Below are positions 8,273 through 18,214 of a stretch of 64,000 nucleotides of DNA, in pieces (position 1 is the stretch's first letter; every line of letters starts with the position of its first letter). The notes below the pieces were generated by a model that saw nothing but the letters and a program-made list of their open reading frames with translations, was not told where the DNA came from and searched no databases. Source of the DNA: Croceicoccus gelatinilyticus (GTDB lineage Bacteria; Pseudomonadota; Alphaproteobacteria; Sphingomonadales; Sphingomonadaceae); the NCBI RefSeq assembly GCF_018398395.1, contig NZ_JAHCBF010000004.1:186001-250000 (forward strand), given 5' to 3'. Position numbers and translations under genes: made by a program.

Positions 8273-9378
8273 CCGACCTTTTCGAAAATCCCATCGGCCT
8301 CGACGGGTTCGAATTCGTGGAATTCTCCGCGCCCGAAAAGGGCGTGCTGGAACCGGTGTTCGAAGCCATGGGCTTTACCCGCGTGGCGCGCCACCGTGCG
8401 AAGGACGTGGAGCTTTGGCGTCAGGGCGACATCAACCTCGTCACCAATTACGAACCGGGCAGCGCTGCATGGTACTTCAGCCGCGAACATGGCCCCTCGG
8501 CCTGCGGCATGGGCTTTCGCGTCAAGGATGCGGCCAAGGCCTATGACGAACTGCTGAAGCGCGGGGCGGAGCCGGTGGAGACCAACACCGGGCCGATGGA
8601 ACTGCGCATCCCCGCGATCCGCGGCATCGGCAACGCCATCATCTACCTCACCGACCGTTACGACGACGGTGCCAAGAACGGGGGGGGCGGCAGCCTGTCG
8701 ATCTACGACATCGATTTCGAATACCTGCCCGGCGTTGCCAAGCGTCCCGAAGGCGCAGGGCTCGACCGGATCGATCACCTGACGCACAACGTCTATGGCG
8801 GGCGCATGGCCTATTGGGCCGACTATTACGAAACGCTGTTCAACTTCCGCGAAATCCGCTTCTTTGACATCAAGGGCGAATATACCGGCCTTACCAGCAA
8901 GGCGCTGACCGCGCCCGACGGCAAAATCCGCATTCCGCTGAACGAGGAAGGCAAGTCCGGCGGCGGCCAGATCGAGGAATTCCTGCGCGCCTACAACGGC
9001 GAAGGCATTCAGCACATCGCCTTCATCTGTGACGATCTGCTGGGCACGTGGGACAAGCTGAAAGAGAGCGGCGTGCCCTTCATGACCGCGCCGCCTGCGA
9101 CTTATTACGAAATGCTGGAAGAACGCATGCCCGGCCATGGCGAACCCGTGGGCGAACTGCAGTCGCGCGGCATCCTGCTGGACGGTACGACCGAAGGGGG
9201 CACGCCGCGCCTCCTCCTCCAGATTTTTGCCGAGGCGCAGGTTGGCCCCGTCTTCTTCGAATTCATCCAGCGCCGCGGCGACGAAGGGTTCGGCGAAGGC
9301 AACTTCACGGCCCTGTTCGAAAGCATGGAGCGTGACCAGGTGCGCCGCGGGGCGCTCAAGGTCGACGAAAAGGCCTGA
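8269..9378 (+). CDS. hpd: 4-hydroxyphenylpyruvate dioxygenase
   Basis: A 369-residue Fe(II) dioxygenase converting 4-hydroxyphenylpyruvate to homogentisate in tyrosine catabolism. It has two vicinal-oxygen-chelate domains. The iron triad is readable: His170 in IDHLTHNV, a His in GIQHIAF (about 250) and a Glu in [10 protein letters not shown] (about 330). The C-terminal helix with [16 protein letters not shown] is characteristic. Translation is coupled to phhA through an ATGA overlap. Homogentisate dioxygenase and later pathway enzymes are not in this window. Confidence 0.97.
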   Translation: MTDLFENPIGLDGFEFVEFSAPEKGVLEPVFEAMGFTRVARHRAKDVELWRQGDINLVTNYEPGSAAWYFSREHGPSACGMGFRVKDAAKAYDELLKRGAEPVETNTGPMELRIPAIRGIGNAIIYLTDRYDDGAKNGGGGSLSIYDIDFEYLPGVAKRPEGAGLDRIDHLTHNVYGGRMAYWADYYETLFNFREIRFFDIKGEYTGLTSKALTAPDGKIRIPLNEEGKSGGGQIEEFLRAYNGEGIQHIAFICDDLLGTWDKLKESGVPFMTAPPATYYEMLEERMPGHGEPVGELQSRGILLDGTTEGGTPRLLLQIFAEAQVGPVFFEFIQRRGDEGFGEGNFTALFESMERDQVRRGALKVDEKA

Positions 9379-9387
9379 TTTGCACCT

Positions 9388-9410
9388 GCCGGGGGCCGCG
9401 TGTCCCCGGC
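9388..9410 (+). terminator. GC-rich hairpin after hpd
   Basis: GCCGGGG (9388-9394) pairs with CCCCGGC (9404-9410) around a 9-base loop, 10 bases after the hpd stop. There is no T tract, so it is a weak candidate for termination or an mRNA 3'-end stabiliser. Confidence 0.4.
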
Positions 9411-9522
9411 TTGCACCGCCTGGCGCTGCATTTTCACTCCAATGTATGGTTTGACCCGCAGGGTGCGGAACCCCTAGGCCTTCGGTCGATTTGTCAAAAA
9501 GACACCGAAAGCTGGAGAAGCC

Positions 9523-10404
9523 GTGCAAGTGCTGGATATCGTCGAGATACTGAAGACCGAACTGCTGGGAATGGGCGAAGGCCTGATCGCCCTGCTGCCC
9601 AATCTTGCCATTGCGCTGCTTGTCGTTTTCATCACGTGGATCGTCGCGCGTTTCGCAACGCGCATCGCCGATCGCATCACCGGCAAGACCGCGATGCGCG
9701 AAAGCCTGAAGGCCCTGGTCGAAACGCTGGTAAAGCTGACGATCTGGCTTGCCGGCCTGCTCATCGCGCTTACCATCCTGCTTCCCGGCCTGTCGGCGGG
9801 CGGCCTGATCGCAGGCCTTGGCGTCGGCACCGTCGCCATCGGTTTCGCCTTTCAGGACATCTTCGAAAACTTCCTCGCCGGCGTGCTCATCATGCTGCGC
9901 GACAAGATGCAGATCGGCGATGCGGTCGAAGTTGAAGGCATTCTGGGCAAGGTGGAGCACATTACGCTGCGCGAAACGCATATTCGCCAGTTCACCGGCG
10001 AGCTGACGGTCTGCCCCAATTCGATGCTGTTCAAGAACCCGGTCAAGATCCTGACCGAACAGCCGATCCGCCGCTGGGAAGTCATGGTTGGCGTGTCCTA
10101 CGACACCGATCTCGACCACGCGACCGAAGTGATCAAGAAGTCGCTCGAAGGTCTTGAGGACATACCCGACGACAAGCCGATCGACGTCTATGTCGTCAAC
10201 TTCGGCGGCAGTTCGGTCGATTTCATGATCCGCTGGTGGTGCGGTTCGATGCCGCGCGACATGTTCGCCATCCGCGATGATATCTTCAAGCGCGTGAAGG
10301 CAGGGCTTGAAGCTGCGGACATCGAGATTCCGTTTCCCTACATCACCCATACCTTCAAGGAACCGGTGCCCTTCCTGCCTGCACCCGAAACAAAGCAGGA
10401 CTGA
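9523..10404 (+). CDS. mscS: Small-conductance mechanosensitive channel (MscS family)
   Basis: A 293-residue inner-membrane channel that opens under membrane tension to release solutes during hypo-osmotic shock. Three hydrophobic segments are visible, the third being the Gly/Ala-rich pore helix (LGVGTVAIGFAFQDIFENFLAGVLIML), followed by the beta domain (GDAVEVEGILGKVEHITLRET) and C-terminal cytoplasmic domain. Length matches the E. coli MscS core. GTG 9523 is supported by TGGAGAAG just upstream. In an organism that appears to accumulate glucosylglycerol (genes at 15.5-22 kb), such a release valve would be useful. Confidence 0.95.
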   Translation: MQVLDIVEILKTELLGMGEGLIALLPNLAIALLVVFITWIVARFATRIADRITGKTAMRESLKALVETLVKLTIWLAGLLIALTILLPGLSAGGLIAGLGVGTVAIGFAFQDIFENFLAGVLIMLRDKMQIGDAVEVEGILGKVEHITLRETHIRQFTGELTVCPNSMLFKNPVKILTEQPIRRWEVMVGVSYDTDLDHATEVIKKSLEGLEDIPDDKPIDVYVVNFGGSSVDFMIRWWCGSMPRDMFAIRDDIFKRVKAGLEAADIEIPFPYITHTFKEPVPFLPAPETKQD

Positions 10405-10466
10405 TCGCTGCGGCAGTATTGTTTTCCCGCCCGCCGGTCTATGACGGTGAGCGGGAGAACACGCAC

Positions 10467-11624
10467 ATGTACGACATCAACCTGCCCCGCCGCATCCGTA
10501 TTGGCGGCGGAACACTTTCTGAAACCGGATCGCTGATGCAGGCCGCCGGCCTGTCGAAAGCGCTGATCGTCACCGATGCGTTTCTTGCAGGCAGCGGACT
10601 AGTCGAAAAGCTTCAGGACATCCTGAGTAAATCGGGTTGCAGCAGCACGGTTTTTGCCGACACGGTTCCCGATCCGACGGTCGCCGTGGTGGAAGCGGCG
10701 CTCGACGTCGTGCGCGCAGGCGATTTCGATTGCGTCATCGGCTTTGGCGGCGGCAGCCCGATCGATACCTCGAAAGCGGTTGCCGCACTGGCGCTGGACC
10801 CGCGGCCCATCCCTTCGCTGAAAGTGCCGACGATCACCGATACGCCCGGCCTGCCCGTCATCGCCATTCCGACGACGGCGGGCACGGGTTCGGAGGCGAC
10901 CCGTTTCACGATCATCACCGACGAAGCGACAGACGAAAAGATGCTCTGCGCAGGGCTGGCTTTCCTGCCGATGCTGGCGGTGATCGACTACGAACTCACG
11001 CTGACGAAGCCGCGCCGGTTGACCGCCGACACCGGCATCGATTCCCTGACCCACGCGATCGAGGCCTATGTCTCGAAAAAGGCGAACGCCTTTTCCGATG
11101 CCATGGCGATTTCGGCGATGAAGCTGATCGCGCCGAACTTGCGCACGGCCTGCGACGATCCGTCCAACCGCGCGGCGAGAGAGGCGATGATGCTGGGCGC
11201 GCACCACGCGGGGCTGGCGTTTTCCAACGCCTCTGTCGCACTGGTCCACGGGATGAGCCGCCCTATCGGTGCCTTCTTCCACGTGCCGCACGGGCTTTCC
11301 AACGCGATGCTGCTTCCCGTCGTCACGCGCTATTCGGTACCGGCCGCCACGGCCCGCTATGCCGACTGCGCCCGCGCCATGGGCGTTGCCGCCGACAGTG
11401 ATGCGGACCAATTGGCAACCGCGCGGCTGGTGGAAGAGCTGGAGCGTTTCAACGCCGATCTCGACGTGCCCGGGCCCGGTGCCTACGGCATCGCGAAAGA
11501 GCGTTGGGACGAACTGCTTCCGGTCATGAGCGAACAGGCCATCGCCTCGGGGTCCCCCGCCAACAACCCGATGGCGGCGGATGCGGACGCCATTGTCGAG
11601 CTATACCGGCAGGCGTGGTCCTGA
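10467..11624 (+). CDS. Iron-containing alcohol dehydrogenase
   Basis: A 385-residue group III alcohol dehydrogenase. The nucleotide-binding GFGGGSPIDTSKAVA, the PTTAGTGSEAT signature and the metal-binding region (DSLTHAIEAYVSKKANAFSDA, ending in the two histidines of LVHGMSRPIGAFFHVPHG) are all present. ATG 10467 follows GCGGGAG; upstream in-frame codons lack this. Substrate cannot be read from sequence: family members reduce or oxidise short alcohols, lactaldehyde, 4-hydroxybutyrate or methanol. It appears monocistronic. Confidence 0.93.
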   Translation: MYDINLPRRIRIGGGTLSETGSLMQAAGLSKALIVTDAFLAGSGLVEKLQDILSKSGCSSTVFADTVPDPTVAVVEAALDVVRAGDFDCVIGFGGGSPIDTSKAVAALALDPRPIPSLKVPTITDTPGLPVIAIPTTAGTGSEATRFTIITDEATDEKMLCAGLAFLPMLAVIDYELTLTKPRRLTADTGIDSLTHAIEAYVSKKANAFSDAMAISAMKLIAPNLRTACDDPSNRAAREAMMLGAHHAGLAFSNASVALVHGMSRPIGAFFHVPHGLSNAMLLPVVTRYSVPAATARYADCARAMGVAADSDADQLATARLVEELERFNADLDVPGPGAYGIAKERWDELLPVMSEQAIASGSPANNPMAADADAIVELYRQAWS

Positions 11625-11633
11625 GACTGGGAG

Positions 11634-11765
11634 CTAAGGCGCAATCCAGAGCCTGAGCACATAGGCCACCGCACCCAGCGCCGCGACACTTCCCGCCCAG
11701 ATCACGACCAGCCAGATCAGGCGCTTCCACAGGGGGCCGGCAGGGTCGTTTTCAGGCTGTTTCAT
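11634..11765 (-). CDS. DUF2474 micropeptide, likely small subunit of cytochrome bd-type oxidase
   Basis: A 43-residue single-pass membrane peptide: MKQPENDPAGPLWKRLIWL, then a hydrophobic helix (VVIWAGSVAALGAVAYVLRLW) ending IAP. GGAAG sits 5 bases before the ATG. The WKRL.W...IW..S...L pattern is that of DUF2474, short proteins normally encoded directly after cydB in operons for cyanide-insensitive/bd-type quinol oxidases and thought to be CydX-like assembly or stability subunits. Here it has the orientation of cydAB but is separated from cydB by a gene of about 1 kb on the opposite strand. It must have its own promoter or depend on long read-through. Confidence 0.8.
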   Translation of the reverse strand: MKQPENDPAGPLWKRLIWLVVIWAGSVAALGAVAYVLRLWIAP

Positions 11766-11860
11766 GACGCTTCCAGAATAAGTTCAATCCGACCCACAAA
11801 GTATCTTCCCAATTCCCGATTTCCGGCGCAATCAATGCCGATAATTGGAGGGAATGTCTT

Positions 11861-12871
11861 ATGGGTCGCAGTAAGTTAGCCGGCGTGATAGCCGGAATCC
11901 TCGTGCTGTCCGCTTGCGGTGGCGGAGGCAGCAGTTCAGGCGGCGGGGCCCCGACCGGAGGGGGCGGAACGCCGACGCCTTCACCGTCACCAAGCCCCAC
12001 CCCGTCACCCACGTACAGCACTTATGCCGAACTGACCGGCAACCAGACTTTCGCGCTGACTTGCGCAGGGCTTGAGCGTGACTCGTTCCAAGCATTTAGC
12101 TCCATCCCGATCCCGTTCGGCATGGACACGCAGACGCTGTCCTATGACGCATCGGCGGATACCTGGACGGTGTCGGGCGAAGTCAGCCAGACGTTCGGAC
12201 CGGCCGATGCCGTCACGTCCACCAATCCACTGGTCGAAAACTACTACCGGATCGACCAGACGGGCGCCCCGCCCAAGACGTTGCTGATCGCGGCGCCCGA
12301 ACCGGGCGGCAGCAAGCTGCAATATGCGCGCTCGATGTTCTATCAGCTGCCGAACACCGCGATGGGCACGACGCAGAACCGCAACTGCGTGTTCGGTGTT
12401 CCATCCGACCCGAACGACCGGCCCAGCGCATCGTCGGTCAGCTACACCGCGTTCGATCTGGCCGGCACGATCACTCGCCAGTTCGACGATAATTCCGTCG
12501 CCAGTTACAGCCTCTCGGGATCGAACATTTCGGTCTCGGTGAACATGAATACCTACAGCGTCAGCATCTCGATGGATGTCACCGGCACGCTGGCCAACAA
12601 CTCGGGATCGGGTCTTGCCGCCAGTGCTCCGAACACGATCGATCTCGGCACGCTGACCGCGACCGATGTCGGCATCAATGACGAGCCCTACGGCATCGGC
12701 GGCCTGTTCAATTACGAGGACCCCGACAAGAACATCCCGTTCGAAGGTTGGTTCTTCGGTCCGCAGGGCAAGGAGATCGGCTTCGCCATCACCTATTCCT
12801 CGAACGACCCCGACATCACGAACCGCACCTGGGGCACGATCGGCAACATGACGCTTACTGCCAGCCGCTAA
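11861..12871 (+). CDS. Putative surface lipoprotein of unknown function
   Basis: A 336-residue protein with a lipoprotein signal peptide (MGRSKLAGVIAGILVLSAC), a Gly/Ser linker and then a TPTPSPSP repeat stretch. The remaining part is beta-rich and acidic. The C-terminal block containing GWFFGPQGKEIGFAITY resembles the closing strand of transferrin-binding-protein-B-like beta barrels (GxFFGPxxxExGGxF), so a TbpB/factor-H-binding-like fold is possible but unproven. A strong GGAGGG ribosome-binding site precedes the ATG. It is transcribed against the cydAB operon and sits between cydB and the DUF2474 gene. Confidence 0.7.
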   Translation: MGRSKLAGVIAGILVLSACGGGGSSSGGGAPTGGGGTPTPSPSPSPTPSPTYSTYAELTGNQTFALTCAGLERDSFQAFSSIPIPFGMDTQTLSYDASADTWTVSGEVSQTFGPADAVTSTNPLVENYYRIDQTGAPPKTLLIAAPEPGGSKLQYARSMFYQLPNTAMGTTQNRNCVFGVPSDPNDRPSASSVSYTAFDLAGTITRQFDDNSVASYSLSGSNISVSVNMNTYSVSISMDVTGTLANNSGSGLAASAPNTIDLGTLTATDVGINDEPYGIGGLFNYEDPDKNIPFEGWFFGPQGKEIGFAITYSSNDPDITNRTWGTIGNMTLTASR

Positions 12872-12889
12872 GGACATGGGGCGGAAGGC

Positions 12890-13885
12890 TCAGTGATAGC
12901 CTTCCGTCCCGACCTTCCCGCGAAACACCCAGTAGGCCCACGCGGTATAGGCGATGATCAGCGGCATCGTCAGGCCGACACCCACCAGCATGAAAATCTG
13001 GCTGCGTTCGGGGGCGGCGGCATCCCAGATCGTCATGTCGGGCGGTACCACGTCCGGGTACATCGTCAGCCCCAGCCCCGCCATGCCGAGCAGGAAGAGC
13101 AGCAGGCTCAAAAGGAACGGCGCGACCTCGCGGCGCTTTACCAGCGCGCGCCACAGGAAAATGCCCGCGATCGCCGTCGCGATCGGGATCGGCCAGGTGA
13201 ACAGGATTTCCGGCGTCGTCAGCCAGCGTTCGGCATATTCGGGGCGCAGCCCCAGATTGTAGAGCGAGACCGCCGCCATCAGCGCCGCGGTCGCCAGCAT
13301 CGCCTTGAACGCCAGTTTATAGGCGTGGTCCTGCGCCGGACCTTCCAGCTTCCAGATCAGCCACGTCGAACCCAGCAGCGCATAGCCCGCCGTCGTACCT
13401 AGGCCGGTCAGCAGCGTGTAGGGCGTCAGCCAGTCAAACCACGATCCGGCATAGGCGCGGTTCGCGACCTCGATCCCCTGCAGCATCGCGCCAAGGATCA
13501 TGCCCTGCGACATCGATGCGACCAGCGAACCGCCGGTGAACGCCGCGTCCCAGAACGGCCGGTGCGCGGGATCGCGCCAGCGGAATTCGAACGCCACGCC
13601 GCGAAAGACGAGGCCGAGCAACATGGCGATGACCAGCGGGTAAGTCGCAGGCAGCAGCACGGCATAGGCCAGCGGGAACGCGGCAAACAGCCCGCCGCCG
13701 CCCAGCACCAGCCACGTTTCGTTGCCATCCCACACCGGCGCGATGGAGTTCATCGCCTGGTCGCGTTCCGGCCCGACCTTGAATGTCGGGAACAGCACGC
13801 CGATGCCAAGGTCGAACCCGTCCATGACGACATAGGCGAAGACGGCGAAGGCGATGATGCCTGCCCACAGGATCGTGAGGTCCAT
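12890..13885 (-). CDS. cydB: Cytochrome bd-type quinol oxidase subunit II
   Basis: A 331-residue polytopic membrane protein. Its N-terminus (TILWAGIIAFAVFAYVVMDGFDLGIGVLFP) with the DGFDLG motif, the NSIAPVWDGNETWLV block and about eight hydrophobic segments are typical of CydB/CioB. With CydA it forms the heme b/d oxidase that reduces oxygen to water using quinol. The ATG overlaps the cydA stop by one base (TGATG), so the two subunits are coupled. It converges on the lipoprotein gene with only 18 bases between stops. Confidence 0.96.
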   Translation of the reverse strand: MDLTILWAGIIAFAVFAYVVMDGFDLGIGVLFPTFKVGPERDQAMNSIAPVWDGNETWLVLGGGGLFAAFPLAYAVLLPATYPLVIAMLLGLVFRGVAFEFRWRDPAHRPFWDAAFTGGSLVASMSQGMILGAMLQGIEVANRAYAGSWFDWLTPYTLLTGLGTTAGYALLGSTWLIWKLEGPAQDHAYKLAFKAMLATAALMAAVSLYNLGLRPEYAERWLTTPEILFTWPIPIATAIAGIFLWRALVKRREVAPFLLSLLLFLLGMAGLGLTMYPDVVPPDMTIWDAAAPERSQIFMLVGVGLTMPLIIAYTAWAYWVFRGKVGTEGYH

Positions 13886-15366
13886 CAGCGTTCTCCCCCT
13901 TCGTTGTAGCCTTCGGGCGGATCCTCGTCGGTGGGATCGCTATCAGGCAGCCTCTCGGCATGGCCGGGGTTCTGCGTCGGTCCAGGCGTGATGCCGGCGG
14001 TGCGGATCGGGCCCTTCATTCCACGCTTCACACCCATTTCGTGCGGATGCGGCGCCTTCTTCATCAGGTGCAGGATGTACCACGCGCCCATGCCGAAGAC
14101 GGCGAAGTAGATGATGACAAAAGCCAGCAGCGATGCACCCACGGCAGGGGCGTCGAGCGGGCTGGCGCTGTCCACGGTGCGCAGCAGGCCATATACGGTA
14201 TACGGCTGGCGGCCCACTTCGGTCGTAAACCAACCCGCGATCACCGCGACGAAGCCCGACGGCCCCATCACGATCGCTGCGCGGTGCAGCCACGACCAGT
14301 CGTATAGCTTGCCGCGAAAGCGCGCGAGCAGGCTCCACATGCCCAGCCCCAGCATCGCGAACCCGATGCCGACCATGATACGGAAAGCCCAGAAGACGAC
14401 GCCTACGGGCGGGTGATCTTCTTCAGGGATCGTGTCGAGCCCTGCCAGCGGCGCATTGGGATCGTGCTTCAGGATCAGCGAAGAGGCCTTGGGAATCTCG
14501 ATCGCGTATTTGACCTCGCCCGCCTCGCTGTCGGGAATGCCGAACAGGATCAGCGGCGCGCCATCAGGGTGGCTCTCGTAGTGCCCTTCCATCGCCATGA
14601 CCTTGGCGGGCTGATGTTCGAGCGTGTTGAGCCCGTGCATGTCACCGGCAAAGATCTGCACCGGCGCGACGAGCGCGGCCATCCACATCGCCATCGAGAA
14701 CATCTTGCGCGCGTGCGCGTTCGACCGGTCCTTCAGCAAGTGCCACGCACCCACTCCGCCCACGGCCAGCGCAGTCGTCAGGTAGGCCGCGATCACTGTA
14801 TGAACGAGGCGATAAGGAAAGCTGGGGTTGAAGATGATGGCGAGCCAGGAATCGCCCGGCATGAACTGCCCGTTCGCGCCCAGTTCGTATCCCGTGGGCG
14901 TCTGCATCCAGCTGTTCACCGACAGGATCCAGAAGGCCGAGATGAAAGTGCCGAGCGCCACCATGCAGGTCGCGGCAAAGTGGATCTTCTTTCCCACCTT
15001 CTCCATCCCGAACAGCATGACGCCAAGGAAGCCGGCCTCCAGGAAGAAGGCGGTCAGCACTTCGTAGGCCATGAGTGGGCCGATCACCGGCCCCGCCTTG
15101 TCGGAGAATACCGCCCAGTTCGTGCCGAACTGGTAGGACATGACGATGCCCGACACGACGCCCATCGCGAAGGCGACGGCGAAGATCTTCAGCCAGTACT
15201 TGAACAGGTCGAGGTAGAGCGACTTGCCCGTTTTCAGCCACAGCCCTTCCAGCACCATGAGATAGCTGGCGAGCCCGATCGAAAAGGCCGGGAAGATGAA
15301 GTGGAAGCTGACCGTGAACGCGAACTGGGCTCGCGCCAGGAACAGGGCATCAAGGCTGTCGAACAT
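13885..15366 (-). CDS. cydA: Cytochrome bd-type quinol oxidase subunit I
   Basis: A 493-residue multi-helix membrane protein. Visible landmarks are the heme-ligand His in FTVSFHFIFPAFSIG, the acidic proton/heme site YEVLTAFFLEAGFLG, the second His in FPYRLVHTVIAAY, and TTEVGRQPYTVYGLLRT (the GRQP motif near the quinol site). The periplasmic Q-loop is short, as in cyanide-insensitive CioA types rather than the long-loop E. coli CydA. AAGGAG lies 5 bases before the ATG. The enzyme supports respiration at low oxygen or under NO/cyanide stress. NO resistance of bd oxidases makes it a functional companion to the H-NOX module. I found no convincing FNR box upstream. Confidence 0.96.
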   Translation of the reverse strand: MFDSLDALFLARAQFAFTVSFHFIFPAFSIGLASYLMVLEGLWLKTGKSLYLDLFKYWLKIFAVAFAMGVVSGIVMSYQFGTNWAVFSDKAGPVIGPLMAYEVLTAFFLEAGFLGVMLFGMEKVGKKIHFAATCMVALGTFISAFWILSVNSWMQTPTGYELGANGQFMPGDSWLAIIFNPSFPYRLVHTVIAAYLTTALAVGGVGAWHLLKDRSNAHARKMFSMAMWMAALVAPVQIFAGDMHGLNTLEHQPAKVMAMEGHYESHPDGAPLILFGIPDSEAGEVKYAIEIPKASSLILKHDPNAPLAGLDTIPEEDHPPVGVVFWAFRIMVGIGFAMLGLGMWSLLARFRGKLYDWSWLHRAAIVMGPSGFVAVIAGWFTTEVGRQPYTVYGLLRTVDSASPLDAPAVGASLLAFVIIYFAVFGMGAWYILHLMKKAPHPHEMGVKRGMKGPIRTAGITPGPTQNPGHAERLPDSDPTDEDPPEGYNEGGER

Positions 15367-15464
15367 GTCTTCTCCTTGAGGCGCGTCCTTACAGCCGTGT
15401 AAGTTGCATTAAAAGCGCGCAGAATACCGTCGCAGTTGCGCGAAATGCATTTTGCTCGCGATTG

Positions 15465-16460
<996 letters not shown>

Positions 16461-16463
16461 CTC

Positions 16464-17297
16464 TTATCCCTTCACTGCGCCGGCAGTCAGCCCGGCGACG
16501 AGTTTCTTCTGGAAGAACAGCACCAGCACGATCAGCGGCACCGTCACGATGACGGAGGCGGCCATGATGTTGCCCCACGGCAGTTCGTACTGGCTGGCCC
16601 CGGTGATCAGCGCGATGGCGACAGGCACGGTGCGCTGTTCGTTGGTAAGCGTGAACGAGAGCGCGAAGAGAAACTCGTTCCACGCCGCGATGAAGGCGAG
16701 CAGTCCCGTCGTCACCAGCGCGGGCGCGAGCAGCGGCAGGAACACCTTGGTCACGATAGTCCACGACGACGCGCCGTCCATGATTGCGGCCTCTTCGATC
16801 TCCACCGGCAGATCGCGCATGAAGCTCGTCAGCACCCAGACCGTGAAGGGCAGGGTGAAGATCATGTAGCTGAACACGAGGGAGAGCAGATTGTTGTAGA
16901 GCCCGAACAGGCGCACGATCTCGAACAGGCCCGACAGCACCGCGACTTGCGGAAACATCGATACGCCGAGGATCGTGTAGAGCAGCAGTCGCCGCCCTTT
17001 GAACTTCGCCCGCCCGAAAGCATAGGACGCAAACGTCGCCAGCCCCAGCGACAGCGCGACGACCGAGACGGCGACGATCAGCGAGTTGAGGATATTCGTC
17101 GCGAAAGGCTGGTCCGTCATCACCGCTTCGTAGTTCGCGAAAGTCGGGTTCGCGGGCCAGAGCGAAGCCTCAAAGATCGCCGACCCTTCGCGGAAGGACG
17201 AGACTACCGCGTAGTAGAACGGAAACAGCAGGAACAGCGCGACGACGATCCAGAGCGCGACCAGACCGCCGGTCTTCAAGGCAGCCTTGCCCTTCAT
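16464..17297 (-). CDS. Sugar ABC transporter permease (MalG/GgtD type)
   Basis: A 277-residue inner-membrane permease with six predicted helices and the EAA loop (EIEEAAIMDGASSWTIVTKVFLPLLAP) that docks onto the ATPase. The true start is the ATG at 17297, overlapping the stop of the other permease by four bases (ATGA); longer reading frames upstream run inside that gene. The C-terminus ends LVAGLTAGAVKG, a common MalG-family ending. Part of the putative glucosylglycerol importer. Confidence 0.93.
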   Translation of the reverse strand: MKGKAALKTGGLVALWIVVALFLLFPFYYAVVSSFREGSAIFEASLWPANPTFANYEAVMTDQPFATNILNSLIVAVSVVALSLGLATFASYAFGRAKFKGRRLLLYTILGVSMFPQVAVLSGLFEIVRLFGLYNNLLSLVFSYMIFTLPFTVWVLTSFMRDLPVEIEEAAIMDGASSWTIVTKVFLPLLAPALVTTGLLAFIAAWNEFLFALSFTLTNEQRTVPVAIALITGASQYELPWGNIMAASVIVTVPLIVLVLFFQKKLVAGLTAGAVKG

Positions 17298-18214
17298 GAC
17301 GCCTCCTTCCCCAGCGGCTTCAGCGTCATGATGTAGATGACGGTGATAAGCGCGATGATGAGGAACAGCCCCGTAGAGGCGGCGGAGCCGTAGCCCACGT
17401 CCTGAAACGATACGAGCGCCTGCCGCGCGAAGACCGAGAGCGTCATCGTCTCCTCGCTCGACCCCGTCATGACGTAGACGAGATCGAACATACGCATCGC
17501 GTCCAGCAGCCGGAAGATCACCGCGACGACAAGCGCGGGCTTGATCAGCGGCAGGGTCACCCTGAAGAAGACCTTCACCGGATGAATGCCGTCGACTTTC
17601 GCCGCCTCGTAAATCTCTTTCGGCAGAGTCTGCAACGCGGCCAGCACGAGCAACGCGACGAACGGCGTCGTCTTCCAGACATCGACCATGATGATCGACA
17701 CCATCGCAAGGCTCGACCCGCCAAGCCATGCGATCGGCCCGTCGATAAATCCCGCCCCTTCCAGCATGGCGTTCACCACGCCGAACTGGTCATTGAGCAT
17801 CCATTGCCAGATTTTCGCCGACACCACCGTCGGGATCGCCCATGGCACCAGCATCGCCGCGCGCATCAGGCCCCGGCCCGGAAGCGCGGCATTGACGATC
17901 AGCGCGACGATCACGCCCAGCACGAGTTCGAGGCTGACCGAAACGGCGGCGAAGACCAGCGTGTTCCACAGCGCGCGAAGCCATTGCGGATCGGTGAAGA
18001 TGCCGTACCAACGCCCGTCGGCATGGACGACGAAGTTGTCGAACCAGATGAAGTCGTAATCCGTCAGGTCGACCAGCGTCGCGTTGGTCATCGAGAACCA
18101 GATCGTGCGCGCCAGCGGCCACGCCGCGACAAGCGCGAGGACGATCAGCATCGGCGCAACGAAGACCCACGCCGACCGCGCACGCGCCTTGTCGATGGCG
18201 GAACGCGCGCTCAC
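17294..18214 (-). CDS. Sugar ABC transporter permease (MalF/GgtC type)
   Basis: A 306-residue permease with a cytoplasmic N-terminus (SARSAIDKARARSAW), six membrane segments and the EAA loop IYEAAKVDGIHPVKVFFRVTLPLIKP. GTG 18214 overlaps the stop of the binding-protein gene (GTGA), and codon overlaps continue on both sides, so the transporter genes are translated as a unit. No large periplasmic insertion like that of E. coli MalF is seen; the family resembles ThuF/AglF/GgtC. Confidence 0.93.
   Translation of the reverse strand: MSARSAIDKARARSAWVFVAPMLIVLALVAAWPLARTIWFSMTNATLVDLTDYDFIWFDNFVVHADGRWYGIFTDPQWLRALWNTLVFAAVSVSLELVLGVIVALIVNAALPGRGLMRAAMLVPWAIPTVVSAKIWQWMLNDQFGVVNAMLEGAGFIDGPIAWLGGSSLAMVSIIMVDVWKTTPFVALLVLAALQTLPKEIYEAAKVDGIHPVKVFFRVTLPLIKPALVVAVIFRLLDAMRMFDLVYVMTGSSEETMTLSVFARQALVSFQDVGYGSAASTGLFLIIALITVIYIMTLKPLGKEAS

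Noticed and set aside
8176-10350. 724-codon open frame on the minus strand opposite hpd and mscS
   Set aside because: It crosses two well-supported genes and the space between them; codon bias explains the openness.
15367-15464. FNR/ANR box upstream of cydA
   Set aside because: I looked for TTGAT-N4-ATCAA in the 98 bases before cydA and found no acceptable match.
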